64,000 bases of DNA from Bacteroides sp. 51 (lineage in GTDB: Bacteria > Bacteroidota > Bacteroidia > Bacteroidales > Bacteroidaceae): the NCBI RefSeq assembly GCF_010500965.1, contig NZ_QVMI01000030.1, positions 29,906 through 93,905 of the forward strand. The letters run 5' to 3'. This document shows, in pieces, positions 8,908-18,838 of this stretch. The notes under the pieces are model-generated. The model saw only the letters and a list, made by a program, of their open reading frames with translations, was not told the DNA's origin and did not search any database. The translations under genes and the position numbers were made by a program. The first letter of the stretch is position 1, and each line of letters opens with the position of its first letter.

Positions 8908-8960
8908 TACGACTTTACACGACTTAAATAATTAAAGAAATAAACTTGTGTAAAGTCGTA
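8908..8960. terminator. Long inverted repeat between the hydrolase and the sigma-factor gene
   Basis: TACGACTTTACAC (8908-8920) and GTGTAAAGTCGTA (8948-8960) are perfect 13-bp arms separated by 27 AT-rich bases. It may end transcription of the hydrolase gene or serve as an operator for the downstream sigma gene. There is no T run immediately after the stem. Confidence 0.45.
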
Positions 8961-8981
8961 TATAACTACCCTATTTTTTTA

Positions 8982-8989
8982 TACCTTTG
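8982..8989 (+). promoter_or_regulatory. -7 box of the ECF sigma-factor gene
   Basis: TACCTTTG matches TAnnTTTG and lies 28 nt before ATG 9018. An upstream in-frame ATG at 8946 would precede this promoter, so 9018 is the start. Confidence 0.55.
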
Positions 8990-9017
8990 TTCTATTGCAA
9001 CCTTTCTAATACCAAAT

Positions 9018-9599
9018 ATGAAAAACACCGATGACTTTACTTCTAACATTGATGAACAACTTTCCAAAGCGTTAAGAGATGGAAATGAAAAAGCCTTTCT
9101 TCTCATTTTCAACACCTACCACAAAGTGCTATATGCACTGGCCTACAGATATTTAAAATCAAGAGCAGAGGCCGAAGACGCTATTCAACACACCTTCATG
9201 CGCTTGTGGGAACAACGGGAAGTGTTTCATTTCACTACTAGTCTGCGTAGCCTCCTGTTCACCATCCTGAAAAATTATATTCTGAACGAATTGCGCCACC
9301 GGCGAATCGTTTTCGAAAAACATTATGAGTTGATGCAAAAAGATGAAGAAATAGCAGAAGATATAATAAAAGCACTGGAAGATACGGAATTACGCAATCA
9401 CCTGCGTGCTGCCATCAACGAACTACCCGTACAGAAAAGAAAAATATGCCTTCTGAAAATAGAAGAAGGGCTATCTAACCAGGAAATTGCCGATAAACTG
9501 CAAATAACCATACCCACCGTAAAGTCTCATTATACCCAAGCCATTAAGCAGCTACGTCAGGTTATTGACAAATTGATACTCATACTTTTATTCTGCTGA
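9018..9599 (+). CDS. ECF RNA polymerase sigma factor (Bacteroides expansion type)
   Basis: The protein is about 193 residues from Met 9018. Region 2 is visible in ILIFNTYHKVLYALAYRYLKSRAEAEDAIQHTFMRLWEQR, and region 4 in INELPVQKRKICLLKIEEGLSNQEIADKLQITIPTVKSHYTQAIKQLR. It is followed after 30 bp by a FecR-type anti-sigma gene and then by a SusC with an STN domain, the standard trans-envelope signalling arrangement. In that arrangement, ligand transport by SusC releases the sigma factor to transcribe the susCD genes. The tail after region 4 is hydrophobic (DKLILILLFC), which is common in this group. Confidence 0.93.
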   Translation: MKNTDDFTSNIDEQLSKALRDGNEKAFLLIFNTYHKVLYALAYRYLKSRAEAEDAIQHTFMRLWEQREVFHFTTSLRSLLFTILKNYILNELRHRRIVFEKHYELMQKDEEIAEDIIKALEDTELRNHLRAAINELPVQKRKICLLKIEEGLSNQEIADKLQITIPTVKSHYTQAIKQLRQVIDKLILILLFC

Positions 9600-9629
9600 G
9601 GTGTTTTACTAATATAATTCTAAGAAAAA

Positions 9630-10619
9630 ATGAAACCAGATAAAAATATAATAGATAAAGTACTCAATAATACAGCTTCCCCTGATGAAGCCAAACAAAT
9701 TGCCAATTGGTTTGCCACCGATGAAGGACAAGCCTACCTCTCGCATAGACTTGCCAGTGAATCAGCAGAAATAGGAGAAGAAGAAATTGATGAATGGACA
9801 AAAGGAAGCATCCCCACAGACAGAATGCAGAAACGTTTTCTGGAACAAATCAAACCCCGCCACCAGTCATGGAAGATATGGAAAGCGGTAGCAGTCATCA
9901 TCCCTTTCCTACTGCTAAGTACAGCCTTAGGCTTCCTGGCCGACAAAACAGGCATATTCTCCGAAACACAATATGTAGAAATTGTAGTACCGTATGGAGA
10001 GCGCATGCAAGTGATATTACAGGATGGCACCACCGTAGAACTCAATTCGGCTACTACACTTCGCTATCCGAAACAGTTTGGACTATTCAGCAGGAAAGTA
10101 GAACTTTATGGTGAGGGCTATTTTAAAGTAGAAAAAGAAACCTCCCGACCATTTTCGGTAGAAACAAAGCATCTGAAGATTGCCGTAACAGGCACCCAAT
10201 TCAACGTGAAAGCCTACCCCGAGGATAGCCGCATATTTGTAACCTTGGATGAAGGCGGTGTGCTACTGAAAGGAGCCGGAGATAAAGAATACCATTTGAT
10301 CCCCGGCGAAATGGCAGTATACGATTGGCAATCCGGCAAATGCGGAATCAATCGTCCCGAAGATATAGACAGCGTAAAGGCATGGCGCACAAACAGCCTT
10401 AATTTCTATATGGCACCTTTAAGGGATATTATTAAAGTAATGGAACGGCAGTACGACACCCGGTTCATCATCAATGACTCTACCCTATTAGATAGCAAAT
10501 ATACACTATCGACCAGTAAAGTTAATGTAGCAGATGTGTTGCATGATCTGGAAATGGTGTCGCGGATAGAATTCGTTGAAGTAGAAGAGAATACATTCGA
10601 AATCAGAATAAAACAATAA
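9630..10619 (+). CDS. FecR-type anti-sigma factor with DUF4974 domain
   Basis: The protein is 329 residues. An N-terminal cytoplasmic part (ASPDEAKQIANWFATDEGQAYL) binds the sigma factor. One membrane segment lies near residues 92-110 (AVAVIIPFLLLSTALGFLA). The periplasmic FecR domain has VVPYGERMQVILQDGTTVELNSATTLRYP, and the C-terminal DUF4974 domain has LRDIIKVMERQYDTRFIINDS. It should receive the signal from the STN domain of the SusC encoded next. The length is normal for the family. Confidence 0.94.
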   Translation: MKPDKNIIDKVLNNTASPDEAKQIANWFATDEGQAYLSHRLASESAEIGEEEIDEWTKGSIPTDRMQKRFLEQIKPRHQSWKIWKAVAVIIPFLLLSTALGFLADKTGIFSETQYVEIVVPYGERMQVILQDGTTVELNSATTLRYPKQFGLFSRKVELYGEGYFKVEKETSRPFSVETKHLKIAVTGTQFNVKAYPEDSRIFVTLDEGGVLLKGAGDKEYHLIPGEMAVYDWQSGKCGINRPEDIDSVKAWRTNSLNFYMAPLRDIIKVMERQYDTRFIINDSTLLDSKYTLSTSKVNVADVLHDLEMVSRIEFVEVEENTFEIRIKQ

Positions 10620-10639
10620 GTATCATTCCTATCGACACA

Positions 10640-10715
10640 TATACGGGGCTTTTAGACAGTCTCGTATTTTTTTTGAAAAAAAGTACGCCCCTACTCATAC
10701 CTTTCCCAACATGGC
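10640..10715 (+). promoter_or_regulatory. Candidate ECF-type promoter region of the susCD-GH2 genes
   Basis: The 159-bp gap between fecR and susC has a T/A-rich run (TTTTTTTTGAAAAAAAGTA) followed by CCCCTACTCATACCTTTCCC. This kind of sequence is often seen before susC genes driven by their own ECF sigma factor. No biochemical consensus can be claimed here. Confidence 0.3.
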
Positions 10716-10778
10716 GTGTTAGCTTATATGAAGGCCTTCAAGAAACAATTTAAACTATAAATTAATATTTAATGCTTT

Positions 10779-13700
10779 ATGAAATCACGATTCAGAACAA
10801 AGAAAATACTTCTTCTGGGCGTTTTGCTATTTGGTTTATCCATTACCACCTTTGCACAAGAAGTCTCCCTCAACTATAATAATGTTGATCTGGAGGAAGT
10901 ATTATTATCTATTAAGAAACAAACCGGCTATAGCCTTATATTCAGTGATCAGGTACTGGATGTGCACAGGAAGATAACGATAAAAGCCGAAAAAGAAGAA
11001 CTACCCCATGTGCTGACCGATCTCTTTGAAAACAGCAATGTAGCCTTTGAGATAAAGAACAAAAAGATATATTTCATTCCCAGGCAACAGAAAGATTCAA
11101 CACCCACGGAGCCCAATACGATATCCGGTATCGTATCCGATGAGAATGGCGAACCCATTATTGGTGCAAACATCCTGGTTAAAGAAACTAGCAACGGAGC
11201 AATATCTGATTTGGAGGGTAAATTCTCTCTTATCAATGTACCCAAAGATGCTATTCTGGAAGTATCCTTTATCGGATATGACAACCAGGAACTAAAACTG
11301 AAGAATGAAAAAAAGATAGCCGTCATCCTCAAAGAAAACTCTACACTTCTTGAAGAATTAGTGGTTATTGGCTATGGAACAGTACGTAAACGCAATCTTA
11401 CGGGATCTGTATCGCAAATCAACGCCGAACAAATCCAGAAAGCACCAGTCACAAATATATTGCAATCAATACAAGGGCGTATACCCGGTTTACAGATAAC
11501 TCAAAATTCTGGACAACCCGGAGACGGAAGCAGTGTATTGATTCATGGTAAGCAATCCATAAACGGGACCAATGCTCCTATTTACGTCATTGACGGATCA
11601 ATATCGGAGAATATCAATGGACTCAATCCGCAAGATATTGAAACGCTCACTGTATTGAAAGATGCCTCGACCGTAGCCATTTATGGTTCGCGTGCAGCTA
11701 ATGGAGTTATTGTAATTAATACAAAACGTGGTAGACAGGATGACAGAACGACAATTACCTTCAAAACAGAACAAAGTTTCCAGCAAGAGAGTAATCTGAA
11801 ATTCAAATTCTTAAATGCCGATCAATGGCTGGAAATAGCAACAGAATCATATACCAATGCAGGAAAGAATGTGCCTTGGACCACCGCAGAACTTGAAAAA
11901 GTAAAAGGCATTGATAATTGCTGGCCCGATCTAATGAAGCGCACAGGATATCTGACCAATAACAATTTGTCAATAACAGGAGGTAGCAAGAACTCGAATT
12001 ATTTTATCTCTTTGAACTATTTACATAACGACGGAATAATCAAAGACCAAAGTTATAACCGCGTAAATCTGCGTTTAAATAGCGACCATAAAATAGGATC
12101 AAGACTTAAATTTGGCCATTCTATTAACATATATTCTTCAAAGCAGAAAACACAACGGGACTTTGATTATTTGAACACCTATTCAGTAGCATTCCGTATG
12201 ACACCTTTCAATGGAATGTATGATGAGAATGGTGATTATGCAACCATCTCAAGCAGCTCTTTACAATCCGATACTCCAACACCGGCATGGATGCTTGATA
12301 ATTCCGAAGTTTCCATTCATGATAAAGGCATTGATGGCAATCTTTATTTATCAGTTGACATCCTGGAAGGTTTAAAGTTTACAGCTCGTGCCAGTGGTGA
12401 TTGGAAAAACCGATTTACCGATGATTTTATTGGAGCAATGGACAAGAAATATGGTATGCAAGGCAGTAATGTAAATAGAGTGATGAAGAAAAACGCCGAA
12501 ACATTCCATTGGATTATTGACTATATTATTGACTATCAGAAAGTATTTAAACAAGACCATGAAATTTCTGCAATGCTGGGATATTCGGCCGAGAAACAAA
12601 CTTTCCAAGACCTGATGGGCAGTAGAGGAAACACTCCAAGCAATGAAATTCACTTTCTTAATGCCGGTGATCCAAGTACAGCTCTGAATGATAATTCATG
12701 GACTGAATGGAGTTTCCTATCCCAATTCGGTCGCTTGTCTTATTCCTATAAAGACAGATATTACTTTAATGGAGTCATTCGTAGGGACGGCTCTTCACGA
12801 TTGGCCCAAGATAAATATGGAATTTTCCCTTCCGTTTCGGCTGCATGGCGAATAAAGGAAGAAAAATTCATGAGTGGATTAGAATGGATGAATGAGTTAA
12901 AACTCCGGTTAAGTTGGGGAAAGGTTGGTAATGTTTTGAGTATTGACCCTTATGGAACTTCTATTTACCTAAACCAACGCAATGCGGTATTTAACCAGAA
13001 AGTTGTTTCCGGATACTCGTTTACTAATGCAGTGAACCAGGATTTAAAATGGGAAAGTACCGAGAAAAAGGATATAGGATTTGACCTTTCGATGCTTAAC
13101 AACAGACTCTATGTGGTATTTGACTACTATATAGAAGATACTAAAAATTTACTTTTCAACCAGCCCATAGCAAGTTCCGTTGGACTTATGGGCAGCCCTT
13201 ACATAAACGCAGGGCATGTGCGCAATAGAGGTATAGATTTTGAAATTGGATATCGGCAAACAATCAACAACTGGAAATTCGATGTGAGTTTCAATGCTTC
13301 ACATATAAAGAATGAAGTGATTGACCTTGAAGGAAGAGATTTAGACACATCGGGTATAAAGGAAGGATATCCTATCGGAAGTTTTTATGGATATGTTTCT
13401 AATGGAATTATCCGCACTCAGGAAGATCTTGATAATAATCCTCATTTTGCAGGCAAAGGAATCGGTGACATTTGGTTCACAGACATCAATGGTTACGACG
13501 AAAATGGAAACCTGACAGGCAAACCTGACGGCAAGGTTGATACAGCCGACCGTACACTTTTCGGTAAAATATTTCCTGATTTAAGTTATGGTGTAACGGG
13601 GAGCCTGAGCTATAAAAACCTGACGTTGCAAATACAATTGCAAGGTGTTCAGGGAATAGAAAAAAGCATGTTAGCAGGAGGTCTGATTACCGACATGTTT

Positions 13701-14039
13701 AGTGGAATGCCAAATGCCGAAGCAGATTATATTTTGGATCGATATAGTGATAAAAATCCAAAAGGAAAATACCCTCGCGTTATTGCAGGTGATCCGGGGC
13801 GCAATCAAAACATGTCCGATTTCTGGCTGATAGATGCATCTTATTTAAGCATCCGCAATCTTAATCTAAGTTACAATTTCCCCAAGAGTTTTTGTAACAG
13901 AATGGGAGCCGTAGGAATTAATGCTTATGTTGGCGTACAGAACCTTTGGACATTTGGAAATGAATACTCAGAGATTACCAATACCAGAACAATTCCTTTT
14001 GCACGGACTTGCACATTCGGACTTCAAATTACACTTTAA
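10779..14039 (+). CDS. SusC-type TonB-dependent receptor with N-terminal STN signalling domain
   Basis: The protein is 1086 residues. A signal peptide ending TTFAQ is followed by an STN domain (LNYNNVDLEEVLLSIKKQTGYSLIFSDQVL), a carboxypeptidase-like domain (ISGIVSDENGEPIIGANILV), the TonB box region LEELVVIGYGTVRKRNLTG, the plug (YVIDGSI, AIYGSRAANGVIVINTKRG) and a 22-strand-type barrel ending in LGLQITL-like residues (CTFGLQITL). The STN domain pairs with the FecR protein encoded upstream. It should import an oligosaccharide with the SusD lipoprotein encoded 22 bp downstream. Confidence 0.97.
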   Translation: MKSRFRTKKILLLGVLLFGLSITTFAQEVSLNYNNVDLEEVLLSIKKQTGYSLIFSDQVLDVHRKITIKAEKEELPHVLTDLFENSNVAFEIKNKKIYFIPRQQKDSTPTEPNTISGIVSDENGEPIIGANILVKETSNGAISDLEGKFSLINVPKDAILEVSFIGYDNQELKLKNEKKIAVILKENSTLLEELVVIGYGTVRKRNLTGSVSQINAEQIQKAPVTNILQSIQGRIPGLQITQNSGQPGDGSSVLIHGKQSINGTNAPIYVIDGSISENINGLNPQDIETLTVLKDASTVAIYGSRAANGVIVINTKRGRQDDRTTITFKTEQSFQQESNLKFKFLNADQWLEIATESYTNAGKNVPWTTAELEKVKGIDNCWPDLMKRTGYLTNNNLSITGGSKNSNYFISLNYLHNDGIIKDQSYNRVNLRLNSDHKIGSRLKFGHSINIYSSKQKTQRDFDYLNTYSVAFRMTPFNGMYDENGDYATISSSSLQSDTPTPAWMLDNSEVSIHDKGIDGNLYLSVDILEGLKFTARASGDWKNRFTDDFIGAMDKKYGMQGSNVNRVMKKNAETFHWIIDYIIDYQKVFKQDHEISAMLGYSAEKQTFQDLMGSRGNTPSNEIHFLNAGDPSTALNDNSWTEWSFLSQFGRLSYSYKDRYYFNGVIRRDGSSRLAQDKYGIFPSVSAAWRIKEEKFMSGLEWMNELKLRLSWGKVGNVLSIDPYGTSIYLNQRNAVFNQKVVSGYSFTNAVNQDLKWESTEKKDIGFDLSMLNNRLYVVFDYYIEDTKNLLFNQPIASSVGLMGSPYINAGHVRNRGIDFEIGYRQTINNWKFDVSFNASHIKNEVIDLEGRDLDTSGIKEGYPIGSFYGYVSNGIIRTQEDLDNNPHFAGKGIGDIWFTDINGYDENGNLTGKPDGKVDTADRTLFGKIFPDLSYGVTGSLSYKNLTLQIQLQGVQGIEKSMLAGGLITDMFSGMPNAEADYILDRYSDKNPKGKYPRVIAGDPGRNQNMSDFWLIDASYLSIRNLNLSYNFPKSFCNRMGAVGINAYVGVQNLWTFGNEYSEITNTRTIPFARTCTFGLQITL

Positions 14040-14061
14040 TCCGTATCAAATAAATATTAAT

Positions 14062-15708
14062 ATGAACAGATATATATTTAAAAAAGCACTTATTGCATGC
14101 TGTTTCTCCATATTATTTGCAGCATGTTCAGACAGTTTTCTGGATATACAACCCAAAGACAAACCAGGTGATGATAATTTCCTGATGGACCTATCGTCTG
14201 CTCAACAATTGGTGGTTGCTTCTTTTACTCCCCTTGTAACCGAGGTTCAAATGTATGCAAAGCGTTTTGGTATTATTTGCGATGGCTTGTCTGATGACAG
14301 TGGACTTAGGATAAACGGGAACGAGTTCGTTCAAATATTAGATTGGAATATTACTCCCGACATGAGCTATGTCGGTGATTGGTGGAAATTTTCTTACCAA
14401 AGCATCAATGCTTCCAATTATGCTATTAAGAACATCCCTACTTTAAAGAATAAAGGGTATACAGATGCAGACCTTAATGTTTACATTGCCGAGGCACGTT
14501 TTATGCGTGCATTCAACTATATGTTTCTGGTTACTTTTTATGGAGATGTACCCCTGATTCTGGAACCTCTCTCCTCTTTTGACCAATATTCACAGCCACG
14601 TTCTGCCACCTCAACAGTCTATACACAAATCATCGAAGATTTTCAGTTTGCTAAAGAACACCTCAGCAAAGACGGAGCAGGATACTCGGGTATGCCAACC
14701 CGCGCAGCCGGTGCTGCTTATCTTGCAAAAGCATATTTGTATCAAAAGGATTATGCTAAAGCAGAAACTGAAGCACGCGATGCTATTCGCATTGCCGAAG
14801 AAGATGGCTATTATCTGATAGATGATTATGCTTCTATCTTCAGCATTGACAATGAGGAAAATCCCGAATTACTGTTTTATTTATCTTACGAGCGTAATAG
14901 CGGCCTATGGGAACAGGATTTCTGTGTAGAGCGTAATGCGCGCGATGTCCCCACCGAACTAAAATATATACAAGGTGGCGAAGGTTGGGGATATTGTCTT
15001 CCCTCGCGCAGTCTCTATGACGCCTATGAACCTAATGATCCAAGACGTGACTATACGTTATTCTCGGAAGAAACTACTTTTGGAGTTTACACACCTTCTA
15101 AGCCCCTTACCCTTGATTTCCACAGTTATGATAGCAATGGAACTCCCATTACCACACCCATAACCTATAATACAGGAGATGATGTTTTATACGACTATAC
15201 CTGGTCGCCAACCGGATTGAATGTAAAGAAACTGACAGAAGATCTTAACGGGCTTACTAATGTGCGGTTTGCCGGACTCGATTGGCCTTTGATGCGTATG
15301 GCCGACCTTTATCTATTCCTGGCAGAGACCCTAGCAGAGCAAGGAAAAGAAGAAGCGCTTGTATGGGTGAATAAAGTCCGGTCAAGAGCCTCTGTCAACA
15401 TGCCTGCAAAAACAACCGCCGATGGTTCTCTGATAGATATTGTTCGCCAGGAAAGAAGAGTAGAACTAGGCATGGAGGGTCAGCGTATTTTTGATCTGCT
15501 TCGTTGGAATGCAATCAAAACGACTTTTGGTGATGGAAAACAGGTAAAACTCCACTTTTACTCAGATTATCTTCCCGCAACAAGCAGTGATAAATACAAG
15601 ACAGTATCTGGATTATCTAAATATCCTACAGATCATATTCTATTCCCAATCCCACAATACGAGATGGATCAGAATAAAAATATCATCGAAAACAATCCGG
15701 GTTACTAA
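14062..15708 (+). CDS. SusD/RagB-type surface glycan-binding lipoprotein
   Basis: The protein is about 548 residues from the ATG at 14062, 22 bp after the susC stop; the frame is also open upstream into susC but has no reason to start there. The lipobox is LFAAC. SusD features are the N-terminal FLDIQPKDKP, TPR-like helices (AEARFMRAFNYMFLVTFYGDVPLI, AAYLAKAYLYQKDYAKAETEARDAI) and the C-terminal IVRQERRVELGMEGQRIFDLLRW and ILFPIPQYEMDQNKNI. It caps the SusC barrel. Confidence 0.96.
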   Translation: MNRYIFKKALIACCFSILFAACSDSFLDIQPKDKPGDDNFLMDLSSAQQLVVASFTPLVTEVQMYAKRFGIICDGLSDDSGLRINGNEFVQILDWNITPDMSYVGDWWKFSYQSINASNYAIKNIPTLKNKGYTDADLNVYIAEARFMRAFNYMFLVTFYGDVPLILEPLSSFDQYSQPRSATSTVYTQIIEDFQFAKEHLSKDGAGYSGMPTRAAGAAYLAKAYLYQKDYAKAETEARDAIRIAEEDGYYLIDDYASIFSIDNEENPELLFYLSYERNSGLWEQDFCVERNARDVPTELKYIQGGEGWGYCLPSRSLYDAYEPNDPRRDYTLFSEETTFGVYTPSKPLTLDFHSYDSNGTPITTPITYNTGDDVLYDYTWSPTGLNVKKLTEDLNGLTNVRFAGLDWPLMRMADLYLFLAETLAEQGKEEALVWVNKVRSRASVNMPAKTTADGSLIDIVRQERRVELGMEGQRIFDLLRWNAIKTTFGDGKQVKLHFYSDYLPATSSDKYKTVSGLSKYPTDHILFPIPQYEMDQNKNIIENNPGY

Positions 15709-15745
15709 AAGAAAGTCAGTTTTTCAATGGTAATATATATATTTT

Positions 15746-18703
15746 ATGTATAAACATGTTTCAGTATTATTAGTTGTACTTCTATTAGGGTTCTCTCTTT
15801 CACTTTCAGCCAGAACCACATATAATTTTAACGGTTCATGGCGTACACATTTGGGCGATTCCCCCGGAAGTACAACTGCAAATTCCTTTTTTGGCCACCC
15901 TGAATTTGACGATTCAGGGTGGAAACCCGTCACATTACCACATACATTCAATGAGGACGATGCTTTTAGGGTACCCATACACCATCTTACGGATACTGTG
16001 GCCTGGTATCGTAAACACTTCTTTCTATCCGGGAATGATAAAGACAAACGCGTGTTTATTGAATTCGAAGGTGTCCGTCAGGCTGCCGAAATTATGATAA
16101 ACGGATACTGGATAGGTCGGCATGAAAACGGTGTTATGGCATTTGGCTTTGATCTTACTCCTTATATTAAATTTGGTCAGGATAATGTTATAACAGTACG
16201 GATCGATAATGATTGGTCGTATAAGGAGAGAAAAACCGGAGTAACCTTTCAATGGCAGAGTAGAGCCTTCAATGCAAATTATGGAGGGATCTCTAAAAAT
16301 GTTTGGCTCCATGTAGTTGATAAAGTTCATCAAACTCTTCCGCTTTACAGTTCTTTAGGTACGGTTGGTACTTATATTTATGCGGATAGGATGGACATAC
16401 AAAACCGAATAGCAACCATCTATGCTGAAAGTGAAGTTGAAAATTCATCGGAAAAAGAGGTAAGCGTTTCATTGCAAATGATTATATCCGACCAGGAAGG
16501 AAAAGTAGTAGGCAGCTTTGAGGGATACAAACAGCTTTTAAAGCCATCTGCAAAAACTGTTCTGAGCGCCCAGGGTGATATGGACAATGTTCACTTCTGG
16601 AGTTGGGGATATGGTTACCTTTATAATGTAACTACACGCCTTGTTGCAGACAATAAGATAAAAGATGAAGTTACTACCCGTACCGGATTCCGTAAAGTCC
16701 ATCTTTCAGAAGGAAAAATCTATCTCAATGACCGTTGCATTATGCTACACGGATTTGCACAACGTTCTACGAATGAATGGCCGGGAGTAGGCCAATGTGT
16801 TCCGGCATGGATGAGCGATTATAGCAATGAGATGATTGTGAATGGAAATGGAAATATGATACGCTGGATGCATATTACTCCCTGGAAACAAGATGTAGAA
16901 TCTTGTGACCGTGTTGGTTTGATCCAGATAATGCCCGCAGGCGATGCTGAATATGATACGCAAGGACGGGAATGGGAGCAACGTTTGGAATTAATGCGCG
17001 ATGCTATTATCTACAATCGCAATAGCCCAAGTATCTTATTTTATGAATCGGGCAATCGCGAGATATCGGCTTCACACATGAATGACATGAAGGTTATACG
17101 TGATACTTATGACCCGTTTGGAGGGCGTGCAATTGGTTCGCGTGAGATGCTGGACATTAGAGAAGCGGAGTATGGTGGCGAAATGCTTTATATTAACAAG
17201 AGTGCATCTAAACCGCTTTGGTCGCATGAATATTGTCGCGATGAAGGATTGCGCAATTATTGGGATGAGTATAGTTATCCTTATCATAAAGAAGGTGATG
17301 GCCCCCAACATGGCAAGGTACCCCCCAATGCTTATAATCATAATCAGGATCGGTTTACAGTAGAATTGGTAAACCGTTGGTATGATTACTGGCGCGAACG
17401 CCCGGGCACGGGAAAACGGGTTTCTTCCGGAGGTGCTAAAATTATATTTTCAGATACGCAAACACATAGTCGTGGGGCCGAGAATTATCGGAGAAGTGGT
17501 GTAGTAGACGCACTACGTATTCCCAAAGATGCATATTTTGCCCATCAAGTCATGTGGGACGGTTGGGTAGATACGGAGAATCCCCGTTTGCACATTGTGG
17601 GACATTGGAATTATGATAATAACGTAGTAAAACCGGTGTATGTAGTGGCGAATACAGATAGCGTAGCTTTATTCTTGAATGGAAAGGCCATAGAGCACAG
17701 TCGCCAAGACTATCATTTCTTATTTACCTTTGACAAGGTTGCTTTTGCACCCGGAAGACTAGAAGCCATTGGCTATAATGATGGTAAAGAAGTGGCTAAA
17801 GTACAGCTTGAAACAACCGGCCCCCCTTATCGTGTCAAACTATCTACCATTGAAGGCCCTCAAGGACTGATGGCCGATGGAGCTGATATGGCAATCATAC
17901 ATGCTGATATGGTGGACAAGGAAGGAAGGCGATGCCTTCTTGCAGATAACATGCTTTCTTTCACTGTTTCCGGAGAAGCGGAATGGCGTGGCGGCATTGC
18001 GAAAGGACCGGAAAATTATGCTTTGGCAACTTCATTGCCTTTGGTTTGCGGACAGAATCGTGTACTGCTTCGCTCCACGACTACTCCTGGTGCTATTAGG
18101 CTTATATGCAAGGCTGACGGAGTGATTGGAGATACAATAACCCTTAATTCACAATCTGTAGTTATGAAAAACGGATTGATGATGAAATCCGGACGGGATT
18201 ATCAAAGATGTGTTCTTACTCGCGGTGAAACCCCTTCAACTGCTTCCTATACAGATTTGAAACGTCAAATTAAGATTAATTCCGCAAAAGCAGGGTCTAA
18301 TTCTTCGCGTGCATATTCTTCTTTCGATGATAATGAACATACTGCATGGATTAGCATTAATGATCTTGATTCGGCTTATATTTCTTATCAATTGGCCGAG
18401 CAGGCTCATATCTCAGAGGTAGTACTTAAACTTCATGATTTCCGAAATATCAGTTATCCGCTTGAAGTATCAGCTAATGGCAAGGTTATACACCGCACTG
18501 TTACGGATAAAAGTCTGGGATATGTACACTTAACTTTTCCTCCTGCGTTTACTGATCAACTTACCGTAAAACTCTTTGAACCCTCATTCCCGAACGAGGG
18601 ATATGGACAGATCATTGAATACGGAGATGAAAACCGTGACATGAAAGATTATAGTAAGGACAACTGTACACTTTCGATTTATGAGATAGATATTCTTGAA
18701 TAG
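15746..18703 (+). CDS. Secreted glycoside hydrolase family 2 enzyme
   Basis: The protein is 985 residues with a signal peptide (LLGFSLSLSA). In order it has a GH2 sugar-binding domain (FNGSWRTHLG...), an immunoglobulin-like domain, a TIM barrel, a DUF4982-like domain (VANTDSVALFLNGKAIE), a further beta domain (GLMADGADMAIIHADMVDKEG) and a discoidin-like C-terminus. Glu495 in WSHEYC is the expected nucleophile. The acid/base region reads YESGNREIS rather than the usual GNE; Glu434 or Glu440 could serve. It closes the sigma/anti-sigma/susCD unit, 37 bp after susD. A beta-galactosidase or related exo-activity is likely but the sugar cannot be read from sequence. Confidence 0.9.
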   Translation: MYKHVSVLLVVLLLGFSLSLSARTTYNFNGSWRTHLGDSPGSTTANSFFGHPEFDDSGWKPVTLPHTFNEDDAFRVPIHHLTDTVAWYRKHFFLSGNDKDKRVFIEFEGVRQAAEIMINGYWIGRHENGVMAFGFDLTPYIKFGQDNVITVRIDNDWSYKERKTGVTFQWQSRAFNANYGGISKNVWLHVVDKVHQTLPLYSSLGTVGTYIYADRMDIQNRIATIYAESEVENSSEKEVSVSLQMIISDQEGKVVGSFEGYKQLLKPSAKTVLSAQGDMDNVHFWSWGYGYLYNVTTRLVADNKIKDEVTTRTGFRKVHLSEGKIYLNDRCIMLHGFAQRSTNEWPGVGQCVPAWMSDYSNEMIVNGNGNMIRWMHITPWKQDVESCDRVGLIQIMPAGDAEYDTQGREWEQRLELMRDAIIYNRNSPSILFYESGNREISASHMNDMKVIRDTYDPFGGRAIGSREMLDIREAEYGGEMLYINKSASKPLWSHEYCRDEGLRNYWDEYSYPYHKEGDGPQHGKVPPNAYNHNQDRFTVELVNRWYDYWRERPGTGKRVSSGGAKIIFSDTQTHSRGAENYRRSGVVDALRIPKDAYFAHQVMWDGWVDTENPRLHIVGHWNYDNNVVKPVYVVANTDSVALFLNGKAIEHSRQDYHFLFTFDKVAFAPGRLEAIGYNDGKEVAKVQLETTGPPYRVKLSTIEGPQGLMADGADMAIIHADMVDKEGRRCLLADNMLSFTVSGEAEWRGGIAKGPENYALATSLPLVCGQNRVLLRSTTTPGAIRLICKADGVIGDTITLNSQSVVMKNGLMMKSGRDYQRCVLTRGETPSTASYTDLKRQIKINSAKAGSNSSRAYSSFDDNEHTAWISINDLDSAYISYQLAEQAHISEVVLKLHDFRNISYPLEVSANGKVIHRTVTDKSLGYVHLTFPPAFTDQLTVKLFEPSFPNEGYGQIIEYGDENRDMKDYSKDNCTLSIYEIDILE

Positions 18704-18711
18704 ATTCACTT

Positions 18712-18791
18712 CGTCATTGCGAACGCAGTGAAGCAATCCAGATTCTACGTTTTGTGGACTGGATTGCTTCGGGTCCCCCCTCGCAATGACG
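18712..18791. repeat. Palindromic repeat, family A, copy 1
   Basis: Outer arms CGTCATTGCGA / TCGCAATGACG enclose inner arms GAAGCAATCCAG / CTGGATTGCTTC. It lies 8 bp after the GH2 stop and between convergent genes. The same arms recur at about 23.8, 27.85 and 48.5 kb. It is too short to encode a transposase. It resembles miniature inverted-repeat elements and may also act as a transcript-end hairpin. Confidence 0.85.
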
Positions 18792-18838
18792 TAACATAAT
18801 TGATTTATGACACAGGTAGTAACCCTCTTGACACATCT

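Noticed and set aside
8946-9017. N-terminal extension of the sigma factor
   Set aside because: The -7 box at 8982-8989 lies within it, and sigma region 2 begins normally after Met 9018.
13921-14061. Upstream extension of the first SusD into susC
   Set aside because: The lipoprotein signal starts at ATG 14062; the extension is only an open frame inside susC.
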